Shown here piece by piece: positions 25,632 to 35,671 of a DNA stretch of 51,411 nt. This stretch comes from Pirellulales bacterium. GTDB taxonomy: Bacteria > Planctomycetota > Planctomycetia > Pirellulales > UBA1268. The DNA lies in NCBI GenBank assembly GCA_016776925.1, contig JADHSL010000003.1:1-51411 (forward strand). The letters run 5' to 3'. Position 1 is the stretch's first letter, and each line of letters begins with the position of its first letter. The notes under the pieces are model-generated. The model was not told where the DNA came from. It saw nothing but the letters and a program-made list of their open reading frames with translations, and made no database searches. The position numbers were made by a program, and so were the translations under genes.

Positions 25632-28600
25632 ATGGAACAACTGGAACGCATCTGGGACCTCGTTAGTAATTTTGCATCCGCAGTAGGTTCATGGGTCGAA
25701 CGATCCATCACTGGTCTATTCGGTTCGTCAAATGCTCGTTATCTCAAACGGTTAGAAGCAAAGATCGAGGCAATCAACTCGCTTGAGCCGCGATATGAAG
25801 CGATGACCGATGCAGAACTCCGCGCACAGACTGATGAATTCAAACATCGGCTCTCGGCTGGCGAAACCCTCGATGACTTGCTTATAGAATCATTCGCTGT
25901 GTGCCGTGAAGCCGGACGACGTTTCCTCAGCATGAGGCACTATGATGTGCAACTCATCGGAGGCATGGTGCTGCACTCTGGGGCGATTGCTGAAATGATC
26001 ACGGGAGAAGGCAAGACACTCGTTGCGACACTCCCTGCTTATCTTAATGCACTTGAGGGCAAAGGCGTGCACGTCATTACAGTAAATGACTATCTCGCCC
26101 GTCGTGACATGGAATGGATGGGTCCTCTCTATATAGGACTCGGTCTTACAGTTGGTGCCATTCAGTCTGGCATGGAGGCTGATGAGCGGCAAAAATCATA
26201 TGCATGCGATATCACCTACGGAACGAATAATGAATTTGGGTTTGACTACCTGAGAGACAATATGCGAATGGCGGCTCGAGGTGACGAACGCTTTCCTCGT
26301 CAAATGCAACAGTCACAGGGACGGCTCAACTTCGCAATCGTCGATGAGGTTGACAACATTCTCATCGATGAAGCCAGAACGCCTCTTATTATTTCAGGCC
26401 CTGCTCATGATGATGTCACGAAATACGCACGAGCCGATAAGGTAGCTCGTCAACTGAAAGCAGATGCCCATTTCGAGGTTCAGGAAAAAGAACATACGGT
26501 AAGCCTGACAGAGTCTGGTGTCCGACAGGCTGAAAAACTTGCTGGCGTTGAAAGCTTCTACACGGCGGGCAACATGGAGTGGCCCCACCTGATCGACAAT
26601 GCCTTGAAGGCTCACTATCTGTACAAACTTGATGTGAATTATGTTGTACAGCAAGGCGATGTTGTCATCGTTGATGAGTTCACTGGCCGCCTTATGCCTG
26701 GACGCCAATGGTCCGACGGCCTTCATCAGGCTGTCGAAGCAAAAGAAGGGGTTCGCATCAAAGAAGAATCGCAGACTCTGGCAACAGTCACGCTGCAGAA
26801 CTTCTTTAAGCTGTACAACAAACTCGGCGGCATGACCGGGACCGCAATGACTGAGGCGAATGAGTTCTGGAAAATATATAAGCTCGACGTTATTGCTATC
26901 CCACCAAACCGTGTCCTTCAGCGCCTTAATCACTCGGACGTCATCTTTCGTACCGAACGTGAAAAGTGGATCGCCGTTGCTGATGAAATCGAACGAATTA
27001 ACCGCTGGGACTCAGTCAACCTTTCGAACAAAACGACAAAAATCGGAAGTATTGCGAATGAGTCAGAAGAGGGCATTGAACTCCAACTCAAAGGAACAAA
27101 GAAAACTGAGTTCATTCCAACCGAGCAGATTCACAGTACGCAGCGAAAAGGACTTCCTATTCTTGTTGGTACAGTTTCCATTGAAAAAAGTGAGCGGCTT
27201 GCGTCTCTTCTTGATAAGCGCGGTGTCGACCATGAAGTGCTCAATGCAAAGCAGCACCAACGTGAAGCAGACATTGTGGCGCAGGCAGGCAGACTTGGCG
27301 CTGTGACAATTGCTACAAACATGGCTGGGCGAGGCACCGACATCATTCTGGGTGGTAACGCAGAAACCATGGCCTGGGCCCAATTGCAAAACACCTACGA
27401 CACTCGGCTCGATGTTCCAAAAGATGAGTGGGACACTCTCATTAATAGTATTTCTGAACGCGAAAACATGAAGACTGAGGGCAACAAAGTCCGTGAAATG
27501 GGTGGGCTTCAGATTGTTGGGACTGAGCGGCACGAATCGCGACGAATTGACCTTCAGCTTCGCGGACGATGTGGTCGTCAAGGTGACCCAGGGAGCAGCC
27601 GGTTTTACCTCTCGCTTGAAGATGACCTCATGCGAATTTTTGCCGGAGAGTGGGTGAAAAACATCCTTACCCGACTCGGCATGCAAGACGGAGAAGCGAT
27701 TGAAAGCAAGATGGTGACTCGCCGTGTTGAAGCAGCACAGAAAAAGGTCGAAGAGCGAAATTTTGAAATTCGGAAAAACCTACTCGAATATGATGAGGTG
27801 ATGGACGAGCAGCGGAAACGGGTCTACGGTTTCCGGCAACGAATTCTGGAAGGTCGTACTGCAGAGAGTGACGGTGAGATTCTTACTGATTGTGATGGTG
27901 AATGCCGTGAACTTATTCTCGAAATGGTCGATCGACAAATAGATCAGCACATCGACACATTCCTAGACAGAGACTATGGGGCGCAGACATTTGCTGGATG
28001 GGCTTCGTCTCAGCTTTCATGCGAGCTTGACAGTGCTGATTTCCGGGGATTAAGCCCGGAAGAAGCAATCCGAATTGCCCATGAACAGGCGAGCCGACAG
28101 GCCGAAGCACAAATCTTTGAGGCCGTTGAGGAGAACCTTCCGCAAAGTGAGGACGAACCCGATTGGAACTGGTCTGCCCTTGCGAGCTTTGCCAATGCAC
28201 GCTGGAAGCTTTCCGTAAACGACCGGGATCTGAAACGTGTCGGACGAAATGAGATTGCCGAATGGCTCCAACAGCGAGCAAGTGAAGCTGTCGCAAAAGC
28301 GGACCTGAGTGAGGGCGAACGGTTCCTTGTACCAGACTTCGGTGTTCTCTCGGCACGGTCGTGGACAGACTGGCGATTCGGTATCGAACTACATGATTCG
28401 GACCTGACTGAAATTTCAGGAAATGACCCGGACCCTGAAGCATTCAAAGAAATTATCCGAGAAAAAGCGAGAGAGGCCTATCAACAACGAGAAATTGAAT
28501 ATCCCGTACTCGTTGGACTGGCTCATTTCACTGGCCGCCAAGATGACGGGTCACGAAGAGTCGATCGCGAGGGGCTCACGGCTTGGGCGAAAGAACGTTT

Positions 28601-29174
28601 TGACTCATCTCTTGACGACTCATCACTTTCGACCACCAGCCTCGATGAGCTGAAGCGTACTCTCTGTGAAGCAAGCACCCGTCGTCACAAACAACCCGAT
28701 TCACCGCGGACTGAAATGCAGAGAATGGAGCGTGCCGTTCTGCTCCAGATACTGGATAATGCATGGAAAGATCATCTTCTCGCGATGGATCACTTGAGAA
28801 GTAGCGTTGGGCTTCGCGGGTATGCTCAGGTTGACCCGAAGGTTGAATACAAGCGTGAGGGCATGCGGACATTCGATCTCATGTGGAGCGGCATTGATGA
28901 ACGTGTGATTGACATCGTCTACCGGATTGAACAGGTCGAAGAAGATGCTCTTCGAAGCACCTGGCGTGAAACAGCTGCTATTCATGAAGACACGCCCTCT
29001 GCCGCCCAATTTCAAGAGCCTGAGAGACAGATGGCCGATGGCAGCGAATCTGGCCCGATCCAGCCGATCCGTAACCGTGGCCAAAAGGTTGGAAGAAATG
29101 ATCCGTGCCCCTGTGGTAGTGGCAAAAAGTATAAAAACTGTTGTGCCCGCTCCGCGAGTGCATCCGCTGGCTGA
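25632..29174 (+). CDS. secA: SecA, preprotein translocase ATPase (long form)
   Basis: SecA drives proteins through SecYEG with ATP. At 1180 residues it is far longer than the 901 of E. coli SecA. Walker A is TGEGKT at 124-129, and the Walker B region is VDEVDNILIDEARTPL near 237. The preprotein cross-linking domain, NBD2 (LVGTVSIEKSERL near 510; GRGTDIILGGNAETMA) and the helical scaffold follow. Between DEIERI near 452 and HSTQRKG at 501 there are about 45 residues that normal SecA lacks. A further enlarged acidic region lies at about 760-1010. The C-terminus has a complete SEC-C zinc motif, C1159, C1161, C1170 and C1171 in CPCGSGKKYKNCC, for SecB or ribosome contact. waaA starts 14 bases later. 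Confidence 0.97.
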   Translation: MEQLERIWDLVSNFASAVGSWVERSITGLFGSSNARYLKRLEAKIEAINSLEPRYEAMTDAELRAQTDEFKHRLSAGETLDDLLIESFAVCREAGRRFLSMRHYDVQLIGGMVLHSGAIAEMITGEGKTLVATLPAYLNALEGKGVHVITVNDYLARRDMEWMGPLYIGLGLTVGAIQSGMEADERQKSYACDITYGTNNEFGFDYLRDNMRMAARGDERFPRQMQQSQGRLNFAIVDEVDNILIDEARTPLIISGPAHDDVTKYARADKVARQLKADAHFEVQEKEHTVSLTESGVRQAEKLAGVESFYTAGNMEWPHLIDNALKAHYLYKLDVNYVVQQGDVVIVDEFTGRLMPGRQWSDGLHQAVEAKEGVRIKEESQTLATVTLQNFFKLYNKLGGMTGTAMTEANEFWKIYKLDVIAIPPNRVLQRLNHSDVIFRTEREKWIAVADEIERINRWDSVNLSNKTTKIGSIANESEEGIELQLKGTKKTEFIPTEQIHSTQRKGLPILVGTVSIEKSERLASLLDKRGVDHEVLNAKQHQREADIVAQAGRLGAVTIATNMAGRGTDIILGGNAETMAWAQLQNTYDTRLDVPKDEWDTLINSISERENMKTEGNKVREMGGLQIVGTERHESRRIDLQLRGRCGRQGDPGSSRFYLSLEDDLMRIFAGEWVKNILTRLGMQDGEAIESKMVTRRVEAAQKKVEERNFEIRKNLLEYDEVMDEQRKRVYGFRQRILEGRTAESDGEILTDCDGECRELILEMVDRQIDQHIDTFLDRDYGAQTFAGWASSQLSCELDSADFRGLSPEEAIRIAHEQASRQAEAQIFEAVEENLPQSEDEPDWNWSALASFANARWKLSVNDRDLKRVGRNEIAEWLQQRASEAVAKADLSEGERFLVPDFGVLSARSWTDWRFGIELHDSDLTEISGNDPDPEAFKEIIREKAREAYQQREIEYPVLVGLAHFTGRQDDGSRRVDREGLTAWAKERFDSSLDDSSLSTTSLDELKRTLCEASTRRHKQPDSPRTEMQRMERAVLLQILDNAWKDHLLAMDHLRSSVGLRGYAQVDPKVEYKREGMRTFDLMWSGIDERVIDIVYRIEQVEEDALRSTWRETAAIHEDTPSAAQFQEPERQMADGSESGPIQPIRNRGQKVGRNDPCPCGSGKKYKNCCARSASASAG

Positions 29175-29188
29175 CTAGGTGAGGTGTA

Positions 29189-30511
29189 GTGATAGCCCTA
29201 AACCTGCTCTATCTGCTGGTGGGTATTACTGCCTTGCCCTGGATTCTATGGCGAAGGCTTTCGAACAAACGGCCAGTTGCCGCGATTCGAGAGCGATTCA
29301 CTGGGCGAGTCCGTGTTGCCAATTGTCCGAAGAACCACCGGCGGATCTGGCTTCATGGCGTTAGTGTTGGAGAAGTGCAACTCATCCGAACGCTTGTTCA
29401 TGAACTGAAACATCAAGCTTGCCTGAAAAATCAACTCATTGATTGTGTCATCTCAAGTTCGACGACAACTGGACTGGACGTTGCGACCAAAAACCATGAG
29501 TCGGATCATGTTTTCCCGTGCCCGCTAGACTTCAGCTGGGCAATCAAACAGACCTTCAGTCGAGTACGGCCGGATGTGCTTGTTCTCGCTGAATTGGAGA
29601 TCTGGCCTAACCTTCTACAGATCGCAGAAGACTACGGAATCCCTGTTGTGGTGGTGAATGGCCGCATGAGCGAACGGAGCTACCGAGGCTACAAGCGGCT
29701 GGGCCGCATTGCAGCCTTGATGGTCCAGCGGCTAACACTCGTATTGTCTCGTTCCCAAGAGGATTCAGATCGCTTCACGGACATTGGGGCTCAGCTGGTG
29801 GAAACTACTGGCTCCTTAAAGTTTGATGGCATTTATGGTGACGAACACAATGATAAAATCCAGCAACTCAGAAAGATTACTGGAATCAACAGAGACAACC
29901 CTGTGTTCATTGCTGGAAGTACGCAGGAACCAGAAGAATCACTTGCCGTTGAGACATTCTTGCAACAACAGAAAACGCACCCTAGCCTTAAACTCATACT
30001 CGTTCCTCGGCACGTCGAACGAACACGTGAGATTGCCACTTGGTTAACATGTCGTTTACAGCAACCCGATGCTTGTCACGTACCCTGGTATTACCGCAGC
30101 AAGCTCACCGACCAAGCCAGCCAGCTATCAGGCAACTCATTTATTCTCCTTGTGGATGTGACTGGTGAACTTGCAGCATGGTGGGGACTTGCAACAATGG
30201 CTTTTGTCGGCGGCAGCCTTGATGGCGTACGCGGCGGCCAAAACATGCTTGAGCCGGCCGCATATGGCGTTGCTGTCTGCTTTGGCCCATATACAAGAAA
30301 CTTCCGCACGGAGGTTTCTGAACTACTCAAAGCAGAGGCTGCTATCGTTGTTCATGACGGGACAGAACTTACAAATTTTGTCACTCAGTGCCTTAACGAT
30401 CCAGCGTATTCCACGAAGATTGGCACACGCGCTCAGAAACTTATCGAAAAAAATCAAGGAGGCACCCGACTGACTGCCTTACGGATTTTAGACTTCCTTC
30501 CCGTAATTTGA
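29189..30511 (+). CDS. waaA: 3-deoxy-D-manno-octulosonic acid (Kdo) transferase
   Basis: WaaA (KdtA, GT30) adds Kdo to the lipid A precursor at the inner membrane. The 440-residue protein has one N-terminal membrane anchor (LNLLYLLVGITALPWILW). The acceptor-side motif IWLHGVSVGEVQLI follows, then STTTGLDVA and VLAELEIWPNLL, and the donor-side GGSLDGVRGGQNMLEPAAYG. The start is a GTG with GAGG about five bases upstream. It follows secA by 14 bases. Its presence points to an outer membrane with a Kdo-containing lipid. No other lipid A gene is in the window. Confidence 0.93.
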   Translation: MIALNLLYLLVGITALPWILWRRLSNKRPVAAIRERFTGRVRVANCPKNHRRIWLHGVSVGEVQLIRTLVHELKHQACLKNQLIDCVISSSTTTGLDVATKNHESDHVFPCPLDFSWAIKQTFSRVRPDVLVLAELEIWPNLLQIAEDYGIPVVVVNGRMSERSYRGYKRLGRIAALMVQRLTLVLSRSQEDSDRFTDIGAQLVETTGSLKFDGIYGDEHNDKIQQLRKITGINRDNPVFIAGSTQEPEESLAVETFLQQQKTHPSLKLILVPRHVERTREIATWLTCRLQQPDACHVPWYYRSKLTDQASQLSGNSFILLVDVTGELAAWWGLATMAFVGGSLDGVRGGQNMLEPAAYGVAVCFGPYTRNFRTEVSELLKAEAAIVVHDGTELTNFVTQCLNDPAYSTKIGTRAQKLIEKNQGGTRLTALRILDFLPVI

Positions 30512-30617
30512 TCCTCACGGTTGTCTGTTTAGCCAAAAACCCCGATACTACAAGTCAGTCAGAAAACTACATGGCGAAAATCGTTCGCCTTTCCCTTAAC
30601 TGCAAGAGGCATCCAAA

Positions 30618-31796
30618 GTGGCTAGCGGCAAGTATCTCTTCACGAGTGAATCGGTCAGCATGGGACATCCGGACAAACTTTCGGACCAAATTTCGGATGG
30701 GGTACTCGACGCCTTCCTAGCCCAAGACCCAAACAGTCGTGTTGCTTGTGAAACACTCGTCACAACAGGACTTGCAGTAATTGCTGGTGAAATCACGTCT
30801 CGAGGCACCATCGACTACCAGCAGGTTGTTCGTGATGTCATCCGAGAAGTTGGCTACACAGATGACGAAATGGGTATCGCTGCAGACACCTGCTCAGTAC
30901 TCGTTGCTGTTGGCAAACAGAGTGGCGACATTGCTATGGGTGTCAATGAAGACACCGATACAGGCAAAGACATTGGAGCCGGTGATCAAGGATTGATGTT
31001 TGGTTACGCCTGCAATGACACACCTGAACTGATGCCACTGCCAATTGCTTTGTCACATCGCATCTTAAATCGCTTAGCCGATGCCCGTCTTGGCGGAGAC
31101 GTAGATTGGCTCCGACCTGACTCAAAGAGTCAGGTAACCGTTGAATACGACGGTGATAAACCAATACGAATTGATACTATCGTTGTCTCCACGCAACATG
31201 CCCCGCATGTTTCTAACGAAGAGATTCAGACGTACATCATTGAAAAGATTATAAAACCAGAACTTCCAGATGACCTGGACACCAGTGACATCACATACCA
31301 CATCAACCCAACTGGTCGGTTTGTTGTAGGTGGCCCTCACGGTGATGCTGGCTTGACCGGCAGAAAAATTATTGTTGATACCTACGGCGGCTGGGGTCGT
31401 CATGGCGGTGGCGCCTTTTCAGGGAAAGACCCAACAAAAGTTGACCGCAGTGCCGCTTACATGGCTCGCTACGTTGCAAAAAATATTGTTGCCGCTGGAC
31501 TCGCAGACCGGTGTGAACTGCAGCTTGCGTATGCAATTGGTGTCACGGAACCTGTCAGCGTTCACATTGATACCGCTGGGAGCGGAAAGGTTGATGATGA
31601 ACGACTGTGTGCACTTATTCGAGAACATTTCCCACTTACGCCTCGTGGAATCATCGAGCATCTCGACCTCCGAAGACCTATCTTCCGTCGAACTGCTGCT
31701 GGTGGGCATTTTGGACGAGACGAGTTCCCTTGGGAAAAAACTGATAAAGCAAGTGCATTGGCAGAGGCTGCCTCCACAGCAACTGCGGCCAATTGA
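30618..31796 (+). CDS. metK: S-adenosylmethionine synthetase
   Basis: MetK makes S-adenosylmethionine from methionine and ATP. The 392-residue length is normal. Signatures include [19 protein letters not shown] near residue 15, [20 protein letters not shown] near 117-136, the glycine-rich [20 protein letters not shown], and [20 protein letters not shown]. The start is a GTG at 30618, with AAGAGG about eight bases before it. The 106-base leader was checked for a SAM or SAH riboswitch; none is recognisable. The gene is on the same strand as waaA but with enough space for its own promoter. Confidence 0.97.
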   Translation: MASGKYLFTSESVSMGHPDKLSDQISDGVLDAFLAQDPNSRVACETLVTTGLAVIAGEITSRGTIDYQQVVRDVIREVGYTDDEMGIAADTCSVLVAVGKQSGDIAMGVNEDTDTGKDIGAGDQGLMFGYACNDTPELMPLPIALSHRILNRLADARLGGDVDWLRPDSKSQVTVEYDGDKPIRIDTIVVSTQHAPHVSNEEIQTYIIEKIIKPELPDDLDTSDITYHINPTGRFVVGGPHGDAGLTGRKIIVDTYGGWGRHGGGAFSGKDPTKVDRSAAYMARYVAKNIVAAGLADRCELQLAYAIGVTEPVSVHIDTAGSGKVDDERLCALIREHFPLTPRGIIEHLDLRRPIFRRTAAGGHFGRDEFPWEKTDKASALAEAASTATAAN

Positions 31797-31953
31797 GGCA
31801 CGCAGTCCTTATTGAAAAACAGCATAGGAAAGTAGTACCGATCGTTGCTCAAGCGCGTGTGGATAGCACGCACGTCGGCACTCCTTTTACATGCACCGTG
31901 GGCATCTAAGGAAAAACACGTTCACGAATCGTTCATTAATCAGAGACGCATTC

Positions 31954-32946
31954 ATGCTTCCTGCTTCGCAAAACGTACGGCCAAATCGATTTGCTACACG
32001 TGAGAGTTCCTGCCCAGACTTCCAGCTATTTGCAACCAATGCTGTGAGCTGTCTCGCTGCCGGCACATCGTTTTTGATTGCGGTTATTATTCTTTCTCGT
32101 CGCATGGCCGGTGGTCTCGCATCTCAACCATCTATTCCTGTGCTGTTTCTCGTAGCACTTGTTGGCAGTGGCCTCATAGCCGCTGCCAACTCTGCACTGT
32201 CAAAATGGAGCCCTGCCCTGCAGTGGTTGGTGAAAACAACTCGGTTCAGTGTTCTTGTTGCACTCGTAACGATTGGAATTTGGCTGCCTCTTTTTACTGC
32301 TACAACGTTAGTTACTATTATTCTCATGGGAGCTCTTGCACTCCTGCCATCTCGTCGTTGGCACGATAGAGACCTGTCCCGTGAGCCATCGCTACCATAC
32401 TGGTCGGTAGTAGCAGAGCTAGGACAAACTGTTCGCAAGAACCTGCTTAACTTCTTGCGGCTTGACCAAGATGAATCGAATTCGTTTGCTAGAGGACAGA
32501 ACGACACTCCCCGATGGCGGGAATTCTTCAGGCAAGGAAAGCACGATGCCAAGCAGTTAGTGCCACTCAAAAACCTTTCGGGCGAGCACGCGATTTTCCG
32601 GCGAACTACAAAGCATCAATCCGAATTCGGCGGTTCATTGCTACATTGGCAAGAACGTTACGAATTGCCGGACGGAACAGAATACCTCCGCGGTCAACTC
32701 ATGATTGATTTCGCTGCAGGAACTCGCTTAACGGCAGGACACGTTGGATTCTGTCCATCATTCCAGGCCCTTCCCGTCGTTCAAGTCACTACCGACTATG
32801 ATGACCTGGAAGTTTCAGTCACGGCAGCAGAGATACTACCGTGGGGTGTTCGAATCGAATGCCGAGTCGAAGAACCAATTGATGAGGGAACATCTATTCC
32901 TGTTTTCCTGACTGTGAATAAGCCGTTAGAATCAAGCACCTCATAG
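31954..32946 (+). CDS. Membrane protein of unknown function
   Basis: I do not recognise the family. From the ATG at 31954 the protein is 330 residues. Three or four hydrophobic segments occur in the first 130 residues (for example CLAAGTSFLIAVIILS, IPVLFLVALVGSGLIAA and FSVLVALVTIGIWLPLF). A soluble C-terminal region of about 190 residues follows, with a charged linker and a beta-rich end (LIDFAAGTRLTAGHVGF region). The frame opens at 31891; the 21 extra residues are basic and neither start has a strong ribosome site, so the choice is uncertain. It is followed by a one-helix small ORF and a UDP-sugar pyrophosphorylase, so a cell-envelope role is possible but unproven. Confidence 0.7.
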   Translation: MLPASQNVRPNRFATRESSCPDFQLFATNAVSCLAAGTSFLIAVIILSRRMAGGLASQPSIPVLFLVALVGSGLIAAANSALSKWSPALQWLVKTTRFSVLVALVTIGIWLPLFTATTLVTIILMGALALLPSRRWHDRDLSREPSLPYWSVVAELGQTVRKNLLNFLRLDQDESNSFARGQNDTPRWREFFRQGKHDAKQLVPLKNLSGEHAIFRRTTKHQSEFGGSLLHWQERYELPDGTEYLRGQLMIDFAAGTRLTAGHVGFCPSFQALPVVQVTTDYDDLEVSVTAAEILPWGVRIECRVEEPIDEGTSIPVFLTVNKPLESSTS

Positions 32947-32975
32947 TCACATCACACCCGAGGCATGCACTGAAT

Positions 32976-33086
32976 ATGGCGCGTTGGCCCGAGCACATCT
33001 GGACTACACTTTTCACGTACGGTCTTATTTTCATCCTCTTTCCCCTGCTCTGCTTCTTGCTTTGGAATTGGGTTCGTGGATTTTAA
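32976..33086 (+). CDS. Small single-helix membrane protein candidate, 36 residues
   Basis: An ATG at 32976 opens a 36-residue frame in the gap between the membrane protein and the UDP-sugar pyrophosphorylase. The sequence begins MARWPEHIWTT, continues with an uninterrupted hydrophobic stretch of about 20 residues (LFTYGLIFILFPLLCFLLW) and ends NWVRGF. That is a textbook single-span small membrane protein with flanking tryptophans and arginines. GAGG lies 12 bases upstream, a little far. A different frame overlapping it (TTG at 32984) is only the upstream extension of the next gene. It fits neatly, 29 bases after one stop and 35 before the next start. Function is unknown. Confidence 0.5.
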   Translation: MARWPEHIWTTLFTYGLIFILFPLLCFLLWNWVRGF

Positions 33087-33121
33087 TCCACCCTCGATTT
33101 CATTTGTACGAACCTCCGCTC

Positions 33122-34546
33122 ATGCCACCACCAAGTACACTTTTCAATCTCTTAAAACACCACGGAGAAGAACATCTGCTTGCCCACTGGGAACGACTCT
33201 CCGAAGAAGGACGCAGTCACCTGAAATCCCAACTGATGGCAATCGACTGGCATGAGATTGCTGCCTGCAAGAAACTTGTTGAAGACCGACACGCAAAAAA
33301 AAGTGTCACAAGACATCACGACTTCGAAAATTCATCAACGCCAAGCTGTCACAGACTTGGAGGCCAAGGCACGGCATCATCAGAAGCCCTGAGCCGCGGA
33401 CGTGAGTGCCTACGCACCGCCCAGGCAGGTGCGATATTGATGGCAGGAGGCCAGGGTACTCGTCTTGGGTTCAACGGACCAAAAGGAACGTTTCCGATTG
33501 CAACAATATCGAAGGCGACTCTTTTCGATGTGCTTCTCGGACATCTCCATGCGATTAAGAAGCGATTTGGAAGCCGTATCCCCATTGCCATTATGACAAG
33601 TGCTGCCACCGATACGGCGACCCGTACATTTCTAACAGAGGCAAATTTCTGTGGCCTCGACGCCGATCAGATTTTCTTCTTTTGCCAAGGTAATTTACCA
33701 GCAGTTGATGCGGCGACGGGCAGCCTTCTACTTGATGCATGTGATCATGTTGCGGTCGCACCAGATGGCCATGGCGGAATGTTTCAGTCGCTCATAGAGA
33801 GCGGGGCGCTTGATTGGTTTCGACAGCAAGATTGCCGGACGCTTGTAAGCTTTCAGGTGGACAACCCCCTTGCAAAGCCATTCGATCCAGAATTCCTTGG
33901 CCACCATCTGCTCTCTGAATCCTCACTTTCAACACAAGTTATTCCAAAACTTGATCCTGAGGAACGGGTTGGTGTCGTGGCTGAATCAGATGGCGTAACA
34001 AGAATCATTGAATATAGTGACCTGCCTCAAAACATCGCTGCCGAGCGGCTGCTGGATGGAAGATTGCGATTCTTTGCCGGTAGTATTGGAATTCATGCAT
34101 TTGAAACAGAATTTCTTGAAGGCATTGCTTCTTCCCAAGCAAGGCTTCCGTTACATATTGCTCATAAAAAAGTTCCTTTCATTGATAAAAAAGGACGGCT
34201 CGTTCAACCATCAGCACCGAATGCTTTCAAATTTGAACGATTTATATTCGATGTAATGCCCTTAGCCGACAGCGTGACTGTTGTGGAAGTCGATCCAGCA
34301 GAGGGTTTTGCGCCACTAAAAAATCCGCCTGGTGCTGCCAAGGACTCACCAGAAATAGTTCGACAAGCACTCAATGCGTATGCAATCCGGCATCTGGAAC
34401 GAGTTGGTATCATGGTCACACCGGGCATTGATGTGGAGCTGGACGCTGCATCAATTTTTGATGACGAAGATCTACATCTCATTGCAAAGTCTGGCATTTT
34501 TCCAAAAAACCACATTGACGGCCCGCTCATTATTCGGGCAATCTGA
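33122..34546 (+). CDS. UDP-sugar pyrophosphorylase (UDP-GlcNAc type)
   Basis: From the ATG at 33122 the protein is 474 residues, matching eukaryotic-type UDPGP enzymes rather than GlmU. The nucleotide loop is LMAGGQGTRLGFNGPKGTF near residues 106-124. VAPDGHGGMFQSL, FQVDNPLAKPFDPEFLG, and the KVPFIDKKG and NAFKFERFIFD blocks follow in the family order. It should make UDP-GlcNAc or a related UDP-sugar from UTP and the sugar-1-phosphate. The N-terminal FNLLKHHGEEHLLAHWERLS is the normal beginning of this family, so the 46 residues back to a TTG at 32984 are rejected. The next gene makes GDP-mannose, so the region supplies nucleotide sugars. Confidence 0.9.
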   Translation: MPPPSTLFNLLKHHGEEHLLAHWERLSEEGRSHLKSQLMAIDWHEIAACKKLVEDRHAKKSVTRHHDFENSSTPSCHRLGGQGTASSEALSRGRECLRTAQAGAILMAGGQGTRLGFNGPKGTFPIATISKATLFDVLLGHLHAIKKRFGSRIPIAIMTSAATDTATRTFLTEANFCGLDADQIFFFCQGNLPAVDAATGSLLLDACDHVAVAPDGHGGMFQSLIESGALDWFRQQDCRTLVSFQVDNPLAKPFDPEFLGHHLLSESSLSTQVIPKLDPEERVGVVAESDGVTRIIEYSDLPQNIAAERLLDGRLRFFAGSIGIHAFETEFLEGIASSQARLPLHIAHKKVPFIDKKGRLVQPSAPNAFKFERFIFDVMPLADSVTVVEVDPAEGFAPLKNPPGAAKDSPEIVRQALNAYAIRHLERVGIMVTPGIDVELDAASIFDDEDLHLIAKSGIFPKNHIDGPLIIRAI

Positions 34547-34588
34547 GAACTCTCAAAAATCATACCTCCTTCGGAGAACATCTTTTTC

Positions 34589-35671
34589 ATGCTTCACGCA
34601 ATCATTATGGCGGGTGGGTCGGGCACTCGTTTCTGGCCATCGAGCCGTGCAAAACTACCGAAACAACTGTTACCACTTGCAGGCTCAGAAACACTTTTGC
34701 AAGACACCGTGGGGAGGCTCCAAGGACTCATCCCCCCGGAGCGGACACTCATCGTAACTAACAGGCGACTTACAGAGGCTGTCCAACGACAGTTGCCCAA
34801 ACTCCCATCAACTGCAATTGTTGGTGAACCCTGTAAACGTGACACCGCGCCGTGCATAGGACTTGCCGCTTTGCTTGTACTTCAACAAGACTCTGATGCA
34901 ACGATGGCTGTCATGCCTAGTGATCATGTAATTGATCCAACTGAATCCTTCCAGAAAGCTCTGCTGCAAGCAAATGAACTTGTCAACCAAAACCCGGATA
35001 GACTCGTCACATTTGGGATTCGTCCATCGACGCCGTCCTCGAGCTATGGATACATACAACAAGGAGAGCCCCTGCCGCATGGGGAGGATGACTCACCGGT
35101 CCACCGTGTTGCTCAATTTCGGGAGAAGCCACCTGTCGATGTGGCAAAAGAATATCTCGCTGCGGGCAATTTTCTTTGGAATGCCGGAATCTTTGTCTGG
35201 CAAGCGAAGACAATCATCGAAGCGCTCGCGGAACATCAACCTGTGTGTTTAGAGCACTTAAGACGCATCGCAGACAATTGGGAAACCCCTCAACGCAACG
35301 AGGTCTTTTCAGAGGAATTTGCTGCAATAAAAGGTGTTTCGATTGACTACGCTGTGCTCGAGCATGCTACGGAAGTCGCAGTAATCGAAGCACCGTTTAC
35401 ATGGGATGACCTGGGCGGCTGGTCTGCTGTCGCTCGGCAACGAGGGCATGACGAAAATGGAAATACTATTGTTGGTCGTCACTTAGGCATTGATTCAAAG
35501 AACGTTCTTGTGCACACCTGTGACGACCACCTCATTGTCACTTTGGGTCTGGAGAATACTCTTCTAGTACATACCGATGATGCTACCTTGGTTGCTGATA
35601 GATCTCACGAGGAGCACATTCGCAAAGTAGTTGCTGAGCTAGAAAGTAAAGAATGGCACGAATATTTGTAA
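34589..35671 (+). CDS. manC: Mannose-1-phosphate guanylyltransferase
   Basis: The 360-residue enzyme should make GDP-mannose from GTP and mannose-1-phosphate. It has IIMAGGSGTRFWPSSRAKLP at residues 5-24 (the pyrophosphorylase loop), then GEPCKRDTAPCIGLAA near residue 77, MPSDHVIDP, and the sugar-binding FREKPPVDVAKEYLAAGNF region. FTWDDLGGWSAV closes the catalytic part. There is no fused phosphomannose isomerase cupin domain, so it is the short, single-function form. An upstream GGAG-like stretch (TCGGAG) precedes the ATG. Its last 19 bases overlap the start of the next gene, implying coupled translation. Confidence 0.92.
   Translation: MLHAIIMAGGSGTRFWPSSRAKLPKQLLPLAGSETLLQDTVGRLQGLIPPERTLIVTNRRLTEAVQRQLPKLPSTAIVGEPCKRDTAPCIGLAALLVLQQDSDATMAVMPSDHVIDPTESFQKALLQANELVNQNPDRLVTFGIRPSTPSSSYGYIQQGEPLPHGEDDSPVHRVAQFREKPPVDVAKEYLAAGNFLWNAGIFVWQAKTIIEALAEHQPVCLEHLRRIADNWETPQRNEVFSEEFAAIKGVSIDYAVLEHATEVAVIEAPFTWDDLGGWSAVARQRGHDENGNTIVGRHLGIDSKNVLVHTCDDHLIVTLGLENTLLVHTDDATLVADRSHEEHIRKVVAELESKEWHEYL

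Noticed and set aside
26394-27686. Long minus-strand open frames opposite secA
   Set aside because: They lie antisense to a certain SecA coding region, lack a ribosome site, and their translations have no family pattern; they follow from codon bias on the other strand.
30512-30617. SAM or SAH riboswitch before metK
   Set aside because: The 106-base leader lacks the conserved core and pairing of any SAM or SAH riboswitch that I could recognise.
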